A DNA stretch of 64,000 nt from Agapanthus africanus (GCA_030015575.1 CM057338.1:631710189-631774188); one strand, 5' to 3'. Positions 30,756 through 45,093 are shown, numbered from the stretch's first letter. The notes: generated by a model not told the origin, from the sequence alone. Numbers and translations: made by a program.

Positions 30756-32050
30756 TAATAATATACTAATATACTCCTAGTCATCAAGTAAGACAGGATA
30801 ATAAGCTACGTGTAAATGCAAATACTCCGTGCTCTTGTCAGTGCCTCATATAGTACTATGTCATATGAATGAGTATGCATGCACCATGAATGTAAAATGA
30901 CCAATCCTGAAATCTAGGTATATCTGTATAAGAAATCTTTAACTTTTATCATAGTAAAATGTGTATAGAAATCTGAAATATCAACAATGAAATCCATGGA
31001 AATTCATGTCAAGCATCGACACAAAGCATGTAAATCTCAAGTCTAAATACCTCATAATCGCAATGTCTCATAGTCTCAATATCTCGGGCTCCGTAAGTCC
31101 GGATCGGCCCATATCATCAAATCTCATGACAACGGTCGGTATCCTCCGGATATCCGCCGCGCCAGACATCACCTGTAGGTAGCCTTCCCCTGCCAGGCTC
31201 ATCGTCTACAACTCGATCTTCTTGCCCCGGGGTACCATACCGAGCCCACCATGTACCCAAAACGGTTCATCCGCTCCTCGAATCGGGTCTCGAAATCCAA
31301 CAGAAAACATGAAATCTCATGGTGGAAGACACATACATCACGAGAAAACCGCATCTTATGTTTTAAAAAGAAAAGAGGAGAGAGAGAAGTTTTTATAGAT
31401 TCTTGCGGTTTTCCCCAAAATCCAGAAATCTCATAGAAATCCAAAATCCTAAAATCATGAGTAAGTATATGATAAGTGTCGGCATATGCCCATAATACTG
31501 CATGATAACATGAAAATGTGAATGCATGAAATGTCTAAGTAATCAATGCCATGTCTATACTAACCCAGAGAGCAATCACGATATTACATCAATCTAGCTG
31601 TTAGCTGATTGCATCAATAAACGATAATATGATCTAAAGTGTACGTGACATAGCAATTACCGATGATGATGTGTGTGAGCCGGCAAATAAGTGTGTGTGG
31701 AATATGCGCATCATCGGTAATGGTGCCAGTGTCCTAACAGGAAGAGTTTGATTCTGATTATAGAAACATATGTATGAACATGCAACATTATGATTACAGT
31801 ATGAATGTAAAGACAGACGTGCAATAACCACTCATTTGATATATAAGTATAACTATAACTATATGTCTCGAGCCTAACTAGTGTCCATCTAACCTCCTAA
31901 AGAACTAAACCTAAGAACTAGTCGATAAGAAATAAGGGTACACCTAAAGTCTGAGTCCATGTCTCTAATAGTCGGCGATCCAGTCTCAATAGCATCACGT
32001 ACGTAGTACGGTTTCCTCGAAACAAGAGTGCAGATCAATCATCACATCTA
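30756..32050 (-). repeat. LARD 3' LTR, segment 2
   Basis: Matches the complete LTR from about 47592 to 48885. Bounded by the insertion of A (taata repeat, 30756-30760) and E (atcta repeat, 32046-32050). It includes an inverted repeat with 13-bp arms, ATTACCGATGATG (31656-31668) and its complement (31709-31721), also present in the other LTR at 48494-48556. Confidence 0.9.
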
Positions 32051-34255
32051 TGTAGGGTTCCTAGGCACTCTCAAGAGGTCTCACAAGGCATCAACCATGC
32101 CAATTTCAAAAATTGGGGTGCCGAGAAACCCTAGACTAGATCGTTGGCTAGAAATTTAGGCGATAAAACAAACTAGTTAACACTTAACTACAAGAATACG
32201 GAAATACAACCTTTGTAGATCCGGTCCTCCACCTCCACGGCTCCGTGATGAAGTCCTCTCCGCTGTCCATATCAAATCCCGGGCTCTAGCATCGGCTTCA
32301 TCGGAGAAAGAGCGGGCTAGGTCATCGACGACGTGCCGAAGATGATCTACGTCGAGGCATCGCAAGATCAAGCTCCCACTTCACCAAGTCATGAAACTTG
32401 TGAAGAGAACACACTCTACTACTTGGCAAGAGGTAGAGGATGAAGAAATAGGAAGTGGGTTCACTTTAGAATTGGATTTCTCACTCATATTCTCAAGTTG
32501 CCATTGATGGTGGCATAGTTTCATTCTTGAAGAAGAAGAAGAAGATGAAGATGATAATATGATAAGTTAATTAAAAGGAATAATAAAAAAGAATACTTAT
32601 CATATCATAACCTTAGTTAGGTGTAGAGAATAGACCATGGTTAGTTATGATGGTTAGGGTTAAGCAAGAGACAAGAATGGTGGATTAGGTCAAAGCTTCA
32701 TGAAGCTTCAACAAAACAACAAATAAAGCCACCATTCTTTTCTTATCATTTCCAAAATGAATAAACAAATAAAAGAATGAATAAGCAAAACCCTAATCAT
32801 CATTTTAACCATGGTTTAGTTCTTTACACTTAACCAAAAAAAAACATGTATCATCAATCATGATACAATCAAGTGCACAAAAGTATATCACATATACAAT
32901 GTGTACATCCGAGTGAGAATATCCATTTAAAGTGAACCAATACTAGTTAATGCAAAGTAATATATCAAATATATAATTATACATTAAATCATTAAATCAA
33001 CAATTGATTCAATGATCCGGTCATGTCGCACATAACCGACTAGTATCAATAGTAACTTATCGAATCAACACTTGATCCGATAACCCGGCTATATAGCATA
33101 TAACCGATCAATGTCACAAATTGCGAGAATCGAATACAGTATCACATACTGGTATTATTCTCGGTCCCGCACACATCTCATATGTGCTCCTATTTCGTTT
33201 CACTTGAGCCAGGAAACCTCTGTGTAGGACTCTAAAGACTCGTCAATACGCCGGCAGCAGGTGATGATCATATCAAACACCCACAAGCCGCAAGCGGTCT
33301 GCTAAACGTAACGGCCATCCGGGTATTGAGCGATCAGAAGATCGACGAGCAAGCCCGCTCACACTCCTGTGAATCCAACCAGTAACACTACCGTACAGTC
33401 CGGTCTCGTCGTCTGATATGTCGCATATCCCGCCTAGGGGTGGTAAACGTCAGACCCCAATAGCTCGATAAGTCGTGTCGATATGAGGTCTATAACAATT
33501 CGAGAAACTACTGGTAACACTTACCAGTAAATCTCAGCAACCCTGGCCAGGGATTTCCTGTTATAGCCAATCGAACACAGCGCAACATCAACTCCCTATA
33601 CCGGGAGAGACGAATCCCCTCCTATCGCTCATTGCCTCCATGTGACTCGGGACTGTACCCAAAAACCACCATTTTGCATGCCCTCTTGGACGTGGTAAGA
33701 TGGAAATCAAAGCACAGTGGGAACCACACAAGACTCTATGACGATCTCGGGTCAACAGACTACTCTGCACCAGTGTCACCAGAGAACTGCCATCTGACGT
33801 AAGGTATAATACCATCTGGGAGTTCTCGGCGAGTCCGTCCAGTGTACCCAATCTCTACTGAGCACCCGTATATCATCTCTGATGTCAAACACCAATGGAT
33901 ATGGGATCATCCATCGCCCATCTGTATGGGTCGAGAAGGTATACGCTAGTCTACTCTGGTATATCGATGCCCCGTCTCGATACACCCACGACTAGGGACC
34001 TTGAAGGATGTACTTATGGACTACCATGCCCCCACTAGTATGATCCGCATCATAGTCCAGATAGTCAAGTACACATCCTAAGGGCTTTACCAACATGTAA
34101 CAGAGAGACAATCAATGTACACGTTAAGGTAAAGAGTAACCAGATAGCATACTATCATGTCGAGCAAGAAAGTCCTCCCTATATATGTCCCAGCATCCAC
34201 TACAATATACATCCAATGTACAGTAATGGCCTCTAGGGCATACATATAACTAAGA
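32051..34255 (-). repeat. Element E 3' LTR
   Basis: In sense TGTTAGTTATATGTATGCCC...GGAACCCTACA. The first base pair group at the polypurine side reads TCTTAG (plus strand taaga) instead of TGTTAG. 2205 bp. Contains GAA-rich microsatellite (about 32532-32560) and a three-unit heat-shock element (32697-32709). Confidence 0.93.
32697..32709. promoter_or_regulatory. Three-unit heat-shock element, element E LTR
   Basis: TTC-at-GAA-gc-TTC with exact 5-bp steps. Repeated in the 5' LTR at 40843-40855. Confidence 0.5.
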
Positions 34256-37010
34256 ATCTCCCACTTGCACTAGGGCCATCTGATAGCAGTGGTTGTAGTA
34301 TCTCATACTCAACCATCCCATAAAAGTCTCTCTCTGGGAATAGGCCTTCGTGAGTGGATCCGCCGTGTTATCTTCTAAGTCTGCTCTCCTAACCTCGATC
34401 ACCCTGGAGATCAACTATCTCCATGATCAGGTGATGCTGCCTCAGAATATGTCTGGATCACTGATGAGACCTGCGTTCCTTGGCATAAGCCACAACTCCA
34501 TTGTCACACAATGGGAGGAACATAGTTCATCTCATGAACCAATATACACCCAAACAGCCTCTTTGGTAGCATCTTAAGTAGCAATGTATCCAGCCTTTAT
34601 CGTCTAGTATGCCACGGTATCTAGCTTGGAACTCTTCCAACATACCGTCCCTTTACTAAGGGTATAGACAATGCCTGTGACTGACATTCAGTCATCTTTA
34701 TCACCCTGGAACTCTTCCAGTGATTTTCCCCAGGATCAACTGATACCATCTTACTACAACTAGTGAGTATCCTAACATCTATTTAGATCTATCTCATAGA
34801 TCCAAAATCCAGGATTTAGTAGGTATCACTTTGATCCTATGTGGAGAATCATTGTGATAAGCGGAGATTGATCGAGCGTAGCATAGGAAACTCCTTCCCT
34901 ATCAAGAGTATGTCATCCACGTACTCTACGAGGATCGTCACCATACTCTCTACTACCTTTTTGTTTATACAAGGTTCATCTACCATTTTGATGATGTCAA
35001 ACTCTTTGACAAATCCATCAAAACAGATGTTCCAACTCCGCGATGCCTGCTTTAATCCTATAAAGCATCTTGCACACGTTTCCGCTGCTCCCACTGTCTA
35101 CGAAGCCCTCTGGCTGTATACTTATAGACGCACTTTTCTAAAACATCATTTAGAAAAGCAGTCATGACACCCAACCACCAGATATCGTAGTCATGGTATG
35201 TAGCCGTGACAAGTAGGATCTGGATGGACTTAAGCATAGCTACTTGAAAAGGTTTCATCATTATCCACACCTGGTCAATGATGCAAACTTTTAACAAGTC
35301 TAGTTTTGAAAGTCTCAACTTTTCCATCTACACCAAGTAATCTTCTCAAGATATACTTGCTCCTGATGGGGATTTAACTCTTCAGATATAGCAACCAAAG
35401 TCCATACTTTGTTGGTGCATAAGGATTCCACCTCAGATCACTAAGCATCCAGCCATTCTTACAGAGTCTTACTCCTGATGGCCAGCTCGAAACTAGTTGG
35501 GTCATCATCTCATGATGCAATCCTCGCTCCCACTGTCATAGAGAAACAGAAGTATCTCTCAGGTGGGTAAGGAACCCTACTAGATCGGCGGAGAGGCTGA
35601 GGTTCGTTGGAATCTACTGAATCCTTTGGTTCTATCAAATCATCTTCTGTAGTTTGCATAGCTGGAACCTTTCCAGTTCTACATAACTAACCTTGCCTCG
35701 AGATTGTCCGGATTTTGCTTTTAGATATAGGCCGGACAACCCCAAATCTTAACTAACTTAAGATATGGGCTCTTCCCTTTCCATATCACATATGAAGTGG
35801 TAGGCAATTGATTTGATTGGAACCCTATTCAATAGGTATGCATCTTCTCAAGTGCACAACTCCCAAAAGGAAATAGGTAACTCAGTAGTACTCATCATAG
35901 AGCACACCTTATCAAATAGGGTGTATCTGCTCCGCCCCGATATACCATCGTGCTATGGTGTATACAGAGGAGTAATGCTGAGAGAGAATCTTATTCTCCT
36001 TTAGAATAGTCCAGGAATTCCATGCACAAGTATTCTCCTCCTTGATCTCATCATAGGACATAATACTTATACCCGTATTGTGGTTCTCTACTTCTAACTT
36101 ATATTCTGTGAATATCTTAAAAGGTTCGGACTCATGTTTCAACAGGAACATAGGTCTGAATCTCGAAAGATTATCAGAGAATATAATGAAGTATAAAGAA
36201 CCAGTCCTAGTATGTGTAGACAGGGGACCTATGTATCATCCCAAGAGTTCACTAACTCTTTCTCTGTTTCCAGTAAACGGAGCTATGGTCATCTTATCTT
36301 TGTGACATGACTGGCGAGTTTCACAAGATGTAAGTTCAAACTAATTTAAATATGCATCTTTATGTAACTCTAGCCAGTCGGGTCGCATTGATCTGACCTA
36401 GTCTACAATACCTCAAGAAGGATTCGTTCATTTCTGAACTCTTCCTCTTGTGTGTGTTCTGTATACTAAGAACTGTAGTTTGATTTAGAACGTCAATACT
36501 TTTAGACAACATGCCTGAACCGATCAACTTTTGATATAGGAAATGTTCAAAACATTGTCCAACAATACAAAATTATATCATTTCTTTACTAATAAAGAGA
36601 CTGATATGATTTTGTATATCAGGTTCGGTATCTAATAACATTCGTTCAGAATCAATGTATTGGTAATACAGGGTGACAGTGACCAACAGGCTTGGCTGCA
36701 ACTCTTGCCCCGTTTTCTGTCTCATGAAACTTATCACCCGTTCTCAGTTTTTCTACCCTTTTGTAGCCCTATGTAACAGATTACATATTTGGGATCCTGA
36801 TCCGGTATCATATACCCAGGATGCGGAGGATACTGATAAACAGTTCTTTGTAACGAACACACCCGAAGATGATGCATCAGCATGCACTCTCTTCGTTTGG
36901 GCGGCACGGGAAATCTGGTATTCCCCAATTTCCTGCTCTGTCTTATAACAATTATAAGTTGGAGCGGGACCAACGTTCCCCAGCTCAGTATAACAAGCGG
37001 GTTCGGTCAA
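34256..37010 (-). pseudogene. Element E decayed pol
   Basis: Patches of pol in the right order on the minus strand, broken by stops and indels. RNase H traces adjoin the polypurine tract (34256 onward). RT remains at 34849-35094 (RSWNICFDGFVKEF and YVDDILLIGK). Integrase remains at 35912-36151, including FLLKHESEPFKIF. Protease remains at 36753-37010 with an intact-looking WVYDTGSGS. Upstream of the protease, at about 37010-37040, the sequence passes almost directly into leader, so Gag is nearly all deleted. It cannot encode a working product. Confidence 0.8.
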
Positions 37011-37493
37011 TAATCCGTATTATTATCTTGATTAAGGCGTGATATGGTCGCTACCTGGAGAGAGAGAGAAGAAAACACTCAGCGTGCGCTCTGTCAAGAA
37101 TAGATTGGTTATTATTTTATCTAATCAGGATGGCTCCCACTGCTTTTTATCAAATCTTCCTTCAAACCCTAAAAGGAAAGACTAGCCGGGATTAATTACA
37201 CACTACAAGTTCGCCAATCTTTCAGCCAGGCCAGTGTCGGTACTTTGAGGGAGGTCCCCCGTGCTTTCGCACGAACCTAATTAATGTAAACCTCGTTTTC
37301 CCAGAGGCGTAACCTCGTTAACACCTTTCTAGACACCTACTTGATTGGCTAATTGTAATGTGCAAAACTCTCCCAGGAGTAACTCTTACTCGCAGCGGGT
37401 ATCAGGATCCAACTATCTCATAGAAGGTATGCAATCTCATTGCAAATTTCAACACTTGAAATTCCCGATAATTTTGCCCCAAGCGATCTATGA

Positions 37494-37685
37494 CCTTGAC
37501 TGAGTCAACAAATCATAGACCACAAGTAAAGTTCAACCCGTCATTTCTCGATTGAATTAAACCAACCCGCACGACCCTTGACTGAGTCAACAAGGCCGCA
37601 CGACTACCCTAATCCAATCGCATCATATGCTTTGCAGATAAACACTAATCAGCTACCGCACACTACGCCTTGACTGAGTCAACAA
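37494..37685 (-). other. Triple hairpin array in leader, element E
   Basis: Three identical copies of CCTTGACTGAGTCAACAA (37494-37511, 37576-37593, 37668-37685); in sense the inner stem TTGAC/GTCAA is perfect. The first is enclosed by TCTATGA/TCATAGA, a paired change from CTTATGA/TCATAAG in the other elements. Confidence 0.6.
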
Positions 37686-37827
37686 ACACAGCACGAATAC
37701 TAACTAGGACTTATCTGAAATGACGGAGGGCTACGTCAGGTTTTTAAGAAAACCTTTTGCGTAATGAACTTTATATCGTTGTAGAATCAAATGATTTTAA
37801 AATGGAGTGTTTTTGAAGCTTTTCTAG

Positions 37828-38070
37828 TTTTGCTAAAGGAGTCACTCCCAGTGAAAGGATCGTCGGTCCTTTCCTCATCGAATGAGGTGCGGGATATATC
37901 ATATATATCACTGTGCAAAGCAAAAACTCTTAAAAGCAATCAAAAGACAAACCGAGTGTGTAGCATCTGCCAGTCATTGCTAAAGGAGTCACTCCCGGTG
38001 AAGGGATCTCGGTCCTTTCCTCATCGAATAAGGTGCAGGATATATCATATATACCGCTGTGCAAAGCAAG
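37828..38070 (-). repeat. Doubled 95-bp leader block, element E
   Basis: Copies at 37828-37925 and 37978-38070 with TGCTAAAGGAGTCACTCCC and the small palindrome CCTCATCGAATGAGG. Same block as in D. Confidence 0.75.
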
Positions 38071-39951
38071 AACTGTAGCTACCTGTTTTATTTTTTGAAA
38101 TTCGATTCTACAACATCTTAGGTTTCTTTTTATTTCATTAATCACATTAATGAAGTCCCATCATTTAAGTACCTAAACATCACAGATAAATACGACGTAC
38201 ACTTATGCCATCCGCATTCGCCTCGATGTCCCCTCGTGCACCGTTAGGTTAGGTAACTAACGGCAGAGCGGGGCAGGGCTAGCGCGGGTGTAAAACATAA
38301 GTAACGTCTATATAATATATCATATATACTATATACTGTATCTATCACAGAACATCACATGATCACATCACAGATATCGCAGCAGAAGAATCATATGAAA
38401 TATTGGATATACTAGGACGTCCGTGTTTTCAATACGAGCCAGTATAAAACACGGATTCCACGGTCGTGATGAATAGCCAAACCCATACCCCTAGACCCCT
38501 ACGAGAGCGGCAAGCAACCCTGCCAATTCTAGAGTTAGGAGACCCGGACTCGACTCCTCGAGTTGGTCTCCCACTGGACTCCAGAACCCGGTTACTTGTG
38601 CTCCCCTCCTTGGGTCTATCCTAGTGCGGAAAAGTAAATAATATACAAACGGTGACATCTTCCGCAACCTGGAAGTGCCCCAATAAAAGAATATTACATA
38701 CAAGTTTTTACATGAATGAAAATGAAAAACACTCATCTCACATAAAAAAAACCCCGGCTATTCAAACACGACGATCAAATATAACATATCCAGCAACACA
38801 TAACATCACATATCATCAACGTAAGTAAATATGCGCATCCCAATTGTCGTTGACATATAGCAACGAAACCGGCGATATCACATATTACACTTACGGTCAC
38901 AGAAAAGAAAGTGTAAAACTACAACAGTTGGAATCCGCAACCTCCATAGACATCGCATGCCTAATCAAATGAATTCCTTAGACATCGCATGCCTAACAAT
39001 TATAAACCCCGCATTTTAGTCTCAAAATCGAAAACACTTTTCAATACCAAGTCGGGCAATTCAACAAGATTCCCGACATCCTGATCGAATACTCGTCGCA
39101 AACTTCAGTAGACGGCCGCACCCCCGATACCGTCGACGAAGTGCACCAAGGCGGAACACCGCTGCCGCGAGCACCCGAACGGATGCTTTCGGCGACGGGG
39201 TTCTCCTACAGTCACTTGGTCGGGGTTATGGAGTGAGGCTGTCTATTAAGTTTACCCGGCGAGTATCCGCGTACGCTACGTGATTGCGACGGACTTTTGA
39301 TCACATCAAAATTCCGTGGCAACCGATCAAGTGAGACTAAACTGCTATGTTTATAACATTCATTCAGTTATCTCATAACTACTTGTGAATTCCAATTATT
39401 GTATCACATTCCGGATAAATAGAAAATGTTAAACTTTCCGATCGAACGTTCAAACACCCAAGTTTTCCCGATACAGATCAACACATGAAACAAGTCTAAA
39501 AACATTCAGTTTGTGCCTCAGTACCAACGGTCCAGCCGTAGAAGGGTCAAGCCAACGCCTCACATGTGGCACGCCGTACTGCCCCAAACCCGAAGGTTCA
39601 AAGGGCAGTTCAAGACGGTCACATAATCGAGTTAAGGTTTGTTGTCTTCTAGAGGGACCATCGCGTTACTTGCACTACTTAGAACGTCTTTAAACCTCGG
39701 AAAAATCCAACACTTGGAAATTTCCCGACAGGGGAAAAGGTGGGTATTTATATCCGGTCGAACTTTTTAACATATTCAAAAAATATCCGGAAAGCCACAC
39801 AGACAAAATTTGATAATCCGATCGAACATTCGAATCCCTAAAACAACCCAGAAAATTCAACTCTTGAAAAAATATTAAAAATTCCCAGGAAAACCAGCAC
39901 TTTAAACTAAGAATTACTGTGCAAATTTCGATGCCACAAAAGACAAAACCG

Positions 39952-39997
39952 CCGCGGAACCACCGCACGAGCCATGCTCGTGCCGCGGAACCGCGGC
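39952..39997 (-). other. GC-rich leader hairpin, element E
   Basis: Inner stem GCACGAGC/GCTCGTGC around a short loop, flanked by CCGCGGAACC on both sides. About 190 nt from the primer site. Confidence 0.55.
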
Positions 39998-40182
39998 TCA
40001 TTGATGGAATTAGGCATACGAATTTTACAGTAACCCTTAGAATTTCCTGCTGATTTTTCTGCATATTTTTAATACTCAAAAATCCACAAATTCAGAAAAA
40101 GTCCAGAGAGCCGTTTTGAGTTGGGGTTTCGGGTTCGTTCGGATTTCAAACGTCGTCTAGACTTCGCCTAAGGCTCTAGCTA

Positions 40183-40195
40183 GGCTCTGATACTA
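40183..40195 (-). other. Primer binding site, element E
   Basis: GGCTCTGATACTA on the plus strand: one mismatch from the GGCTCTGATACCA of the other elements. Confidence 0.85.
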
Positions 40196-40196
40196 C

Positions 40197-42404
40197 TGTA
40201 GGGTTCCTAGGCACTCTCAAGAGGTCTCACAAGGCATCAACCATGCCAATTTCAAAAATTGCGGTGCCGAGAAACCCTAGACTAGATCGTTGGCTAGAAA
40301 TTTAGGCGACAAAACAAACTAGTTAACACTTAACTACAAGAATACGGAAATACAACCTTTGTAGATCCGTTCCTCCACCTCCACGGCTCCGTGATGAAGT
40401 CCTCTCCGCTGTCCATATCAAATCCCAGGCTCTAGCGTCGGCTTCATCAGAGAAAGAGCGGGCTAGGTCATCGACGACGTGCCGAAGATGATCTACGTCG
40501 AGGCATCGCAAGATCAAGCTCCCACTTCACCAAGTCATGAAACTTGTGAAGAGAACACACTCTACTACTTGGCAAGAGGTAGAGGATGAAGAAATAGAAA
40601 GTGGGTTCACTTTAGAATTGGATTTCTCACTCATATTCTCAAGTTGCCATTGATAGTGGCATAGTTTCATTCTTGAAGAAGAAGAAGAAGATGAAGATGA
40701 TAATATGATAAGTTAATTAAAAGGAATAATAAAAAAGAATACTTATCATATCATAACCTTAGTTAGGTGTAGAGAATAGACCATGGTTAGTTATGATGGT
40801 TAGGGTTAAGCAAGAGACAAGAATGGTGGATTAGGTCAAAGCTTCATGAAGCTTCAACAAAACAACAAATAAAGCCACCATTCTTTTCTTATCATTTCCA
40901 AAATGAATAAACAAATAAAAGAATGAATAAGCAAAACCCTAATCATCATTTTAACCATGGTTTAGTTCTTTACACTTAACCAAAAAAAAACATGTATCAT
41001 CAATCATGATACAATCAAGTGCACAAAAGTATATCACATATACAATGTGTACATCCGAGTGAGAATATCCATTTAAAGTGAACCAATACTAGTTAATGCA
41101 AAGTAATATATCAAATATATAATTATACATTAAATCATTAAATCAACAATTGATTCAATGATCCGGTCATGTCGCACATAACCGACTAGTATCAATAGTA
41201 ACAACTTATCGAATCAACACTTGATCCGATAACCCGGTTATATCGCATATAACCGATCAATGTCACAAATCGTGAGAATCGAATATAGTATCACATACTG
41301 GTATTATTCTCGGTCCCGCACACATCTCATATGTGCTCCTATTTCGTTTCACTTGAGCCAGGAAACCTCTGTGTAGGACTCTAAAGACTCGTCAATACGC
41401 CGGCAGCAGGTGATGATCATATCAAACACCCACAAGCCGCAAGCGGTCTGCTAAACGTAACGGCCACCTGGGTATTGAGCGATCAGAAGATCGACGAGCA
41501 AGCCCGCTCACACTCCTGTGAATCCAACCAGTAACACAACCGTACAGTCCGGTCTCGTCGTCTGATATGTCGCATATCCCGCCTAGGGGTGGTAAACGTC
41601 AGACCCCAATAGCTCGATAAGTCGTGTCGATATGAGGTCTATAACAATTCGAGAAACTACTGGTAACACTTACCAGTAAATCTCAGCAACCCTGGCCAGG
41701 GATTTCCTGTTATAGCCAATCGAACACAGCGCAACATCAACTCCCTATACCGGGAGAGACGAATCCCCTCCTATCGCTCATTGCCTCCATGTGACTCGGG
41801 ACTGTACCCAAAAACCACCGTTTTCCATGCCCACTTGGACGTGGTAAGATGGAAATCAAAGCACAGTGGGAACCACACAAGACTCTATAACGATCTCGGG
41901 TCAACAGACTACTCTGCACCAGTGTCACCAGAGAACTGCCATCTGACGTAAGCTATAATACCATCTGGGAGTTCTCGGCGAGTCCGTCCAGTGTACCCAG
42001 TCTCTACTGAGCACCTGTATATCATCTCTGATGTCAAACACCAATGGATATGGGATCATCCATCGCCCATCTGTATAGGTCGAGAAGGTATACGCTAGTC
42101 TACTCTGGTATATCGATGCCCCGTCTCGATACACCCACGACTAGGGACCTTGAAGGATGTACTTATGGACTACCATGTCCCCACTAGTATGATCCGCATC
42201 ATAGTCCAGATAGTCAAGTACACATCCTAAGGGCTTTACCAACATGTAACAGAGAGACAATCAATTTACACGTTAAGGTAAAGAGTAACCAGATAGCATA
42301 CTATCATGTCGAGCAAGAAAGTCCTCCCTATATATGTCCCAGCATCCACTACAATATACATCCAATGTACAGTAGTGGCCTCTAGGGCATACATATAACT
42401 AACA
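40197..42404 (-). repeat. Element E 5' LTR
   Basis: 2208 bp, ending cataactaaca-like (plus strand) next to the atcta target repeat. Heat-shock element at 40843-40855. Confidence 0.93.
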
Positions 42405-45093
42405 ATCTATGCCTCGTACGGTAAAATCCATCATACGACATCCCAATATCGGGGTACGGGTCAAGTATCACCTACGTGTCTCATCATTCGTATAATATCA
42501 TCATCAACACAAGTCATGATCAAGGTGCTATACTGTAATCGCATACATCAATCATATATCATTGTCAGCATAAATATACATCATTAATTTATCCTCAGAA
42601 ATGTCATGTCACATATATCATATCTTGATCAAGTCACATATGTCAAGTCGTGATTAAGTCACGCCTATAAGATATCGAAATCAAGTTACACCTTTATGAT
42701 ATCGCAATCAAGTTACATCTATATGATGTCGTGATCAAGTCACACATATAACATATCAGAATATCAATCACATGTTACGGTTCGGGTGCTATTTTAGAGT
42801 CCCATGTACCTCTATATCATCACCACCCTTTATTATCTATGTATACCTATTCATTATATCATTTTTTTAATGATCCGCTAACATCATAATACGACCGTAT
42901 AGTCAAGAATTACGGCATCAAGCCCAGCTATACTATTTCATTCCCGTGTATCATATCACATCATTGTATCCCATATACGTGTTGTATATATATAAATATA
43001 TATATATATATACACACCTACACCTAGTCCTATATATATATACACATACACGTATACACCACGTCGAGTTTCAGTGTGCGTGTGTGTGTATCTACCTGAA
43101 ACCTACGAATCTCTTCCAAGGTATTCATCCTCTGGTATGGTCTTCCTAAATCAGTCTAGTCCAGCCTAGGGTCATTACTAGGGTCCTACACATTAAGAAT
43201 CTAGGGTCACATCTGGCTTCCTAATATCAATAAGTACTATTCCTATTCTACGTTGCGGGGGTGCTAAACGCCATCCACCCGACTTCCCCCCGTAGATATA
43301 CATCTACTCACCTGGTCCATGTCTGCCGAAGACGGTGTCGACATCCTCTTCTTCATCGCCCGCAGTCCACGTGAAGGGTACCTATACGTAAACATATATA
43401 GTATCGTAAACTAAATCACGGACAAAAGTCAAAACGACACACGGAACGCGCATAGGTTAAAACCTATGTCCCGTTCACGCAAAAGAACCAAATATCGCTC
43501 GATATCGGCGTACAAACTCCGATTAATCGAGATAAACATCAACAACCAACTCATAGTTTTAAAACTCATTACTTATAATATAAAACATTATTTAATTCAT
43601 CGAAACCCTAAAATCCATCAAATCGCCCGATTTCGTAAAACCCGAAAATGCCAATTTACCGTTTTTCTTCAAAACTTGACATTTAAATGAAACCAATGGT
43701 CATAAAACTCATTAAATAGCATAACTAGACTATACAACCCATTACTATATTTTTATTATATAAATTTGTATTAATACAAAATTCCTAGTTTGCAACCTTT
43801 ATAAATTTTCAACATCTTACAAGCAATATTCCACAATTCCACAACAAACTTGATTTTGCATGAATTAATGTATTAAACTACAATTTATAATGATAATGAT
43901 ATAATAAAACCATAAATTATATTTTAAATCTCATTTATTTAAGAATTTCCAAAAACTAGTTAGCAAAAATTGCATTTTTATTAGTATTTTTTTCAATTAT
44001 CAAAAGAAACTAGTGACCAAATTAAGTTTTTCATTCCTTAAACATGTCAATATCCTCATTTAAACAACAATCTAATGTTACAAACATTAATTGGAATTTA
44101 TCTCACCAATATATATAATATATAGAAATCTAGTTTGCAAAAATGGTTTAATTTAAACAATTTTGGATAACAATTTACAATATAACAACCATGCATGATT
44201 TTCCATTTTCCAAAAGTGTTAAACTAGTTATTATAACCCTAATGAATTAATAAAACCACAACTTTAATTTACAAACCCTAACTTGAATTTTAAAACTTGC
44301 AAATAGAATTAATTTAATAAATCTAATTATGCTTAAAAGAAACATCTAATAAAAATAATTCAAAAGAAAAAGATTTATACCTCCACAACATGAAATCCAA
44401 ACATAAAAATGAGCCTCCAAAATGAGTGCTTTCCATCTCCAAAATCCATGTAAAGATGAGCAAAGAATAAAGGGTAGGAATTTATTAGGATTTTGTGGAT
44501 TTTTATTTGGATTTTTAATGAATTTTGGGGGATTTTTGCAACAAAATCAAATGAGAAAAATAGGGGGCTGCCAAGGGGATGAGGCCGGCCAAAAATTAGG
44601 AGGTGAGGGAGAGAAATAAAAGAGTGAAGAATGATGTAGAAACTTCCACCAAAATATCACCTCTTTATTTCTTTTCAACATTTTCTTTAATTTCTTTCAT
44701 TTCTAATGTAAATAAACCAAAGAAATGTCTAGAATCATGGAAAAATTTGTAAATAAATTTTGCATGATACACACTAGATTCTAATATGCAATGGTTCATT
44801 TTTGCAAATTAAACCCCTTCAAATTTGAAATTTACACTAATTTAGTACATAAATAAAGGTTATGTTAATATTTAAAATAATTAATTTAGGAAAAATATTT
44901 AATTAAAATAAAAATTTATAAGTGACTAAATAAACACCATTTACTAGTAATAACATAATTAAAATAAGTATTTTTAAATTTATAGTGAAAAATAATTACG
45001 GTTTTGTTTTACGAAAAATACGTTTTACTTTACCGAAAATCATAAAATTCACTTAAACGATTTTATTTATTTAATTATTTTTAAAACGTTACA
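42405..45093 (-). repeat. LARD 3' LTR, segment 3
   Basis: Aligns with 48881-51583. Includes a 27-bp tandem repeat (42627-42760), a TA microsatellite (42984-43013, shorter than in the other LTR) and a very AT-rich stretch (about 43700-45093) corresponding to the 5' part of the LTR in element sense. A 65-codon frame at 44422 is not kept in the other copy. Confidence 0.92.
42627..42760. repeat. 27-bp tandem repeat in LARD LTR
   Basis: Five imperfect units carrying ATCAAGTYACA...TATGATATCG; the ATCAAG core recurs at 42628, 42653, 42680, 42707 and 42734. Also present at about 49103-49235. Confidence 0.75.

Larger units (their letters stand above)
37040..40196 (-). other. Element E leader (about 3.1 kb)
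   Basis: Non-coding. GAAA-loop hairpin (37260-37273), triple hairpin array (37494-37685), doubled 95-bp block (37828-38070), block shared with C and the LARD (about 39420-39720), GC-rich hairpin (39952-39997). About 38930-39340 is an extra stretch with no counterpart I can see in C. Confidence 0.7.
32051..42404 (-). mobile_element. Element E: non-autonomous copia retrotransposon in LARD LTR
   Basis: LTRs 32051-34255 and 40197-42404; target duplication atcta at 32046-32050 and 42405-42409. The undisturbed site is visible near 48881. Primer site 40183-40195 with one mismatch; polypurine tract 34256-34270. LTRs differ by about 30 positions plus a 3-bp indel by eye (about 98.5%). Only broken pol remains and most of gag is deleted. 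Its LTR is the same family as that of G. Confidence 0.93.

Noticed and set aside
32532-32560. GAAGAAGAA run as a possible heat-shock element
   Set aside because: Triplets all point the same way; without alternating TTC it is a simple repeat.
44422-44619. ORFs in the AT-rich part of the LARD LTR (also 50854-51159)
   Set aside because: Each is present in only one of the two LTR copies.
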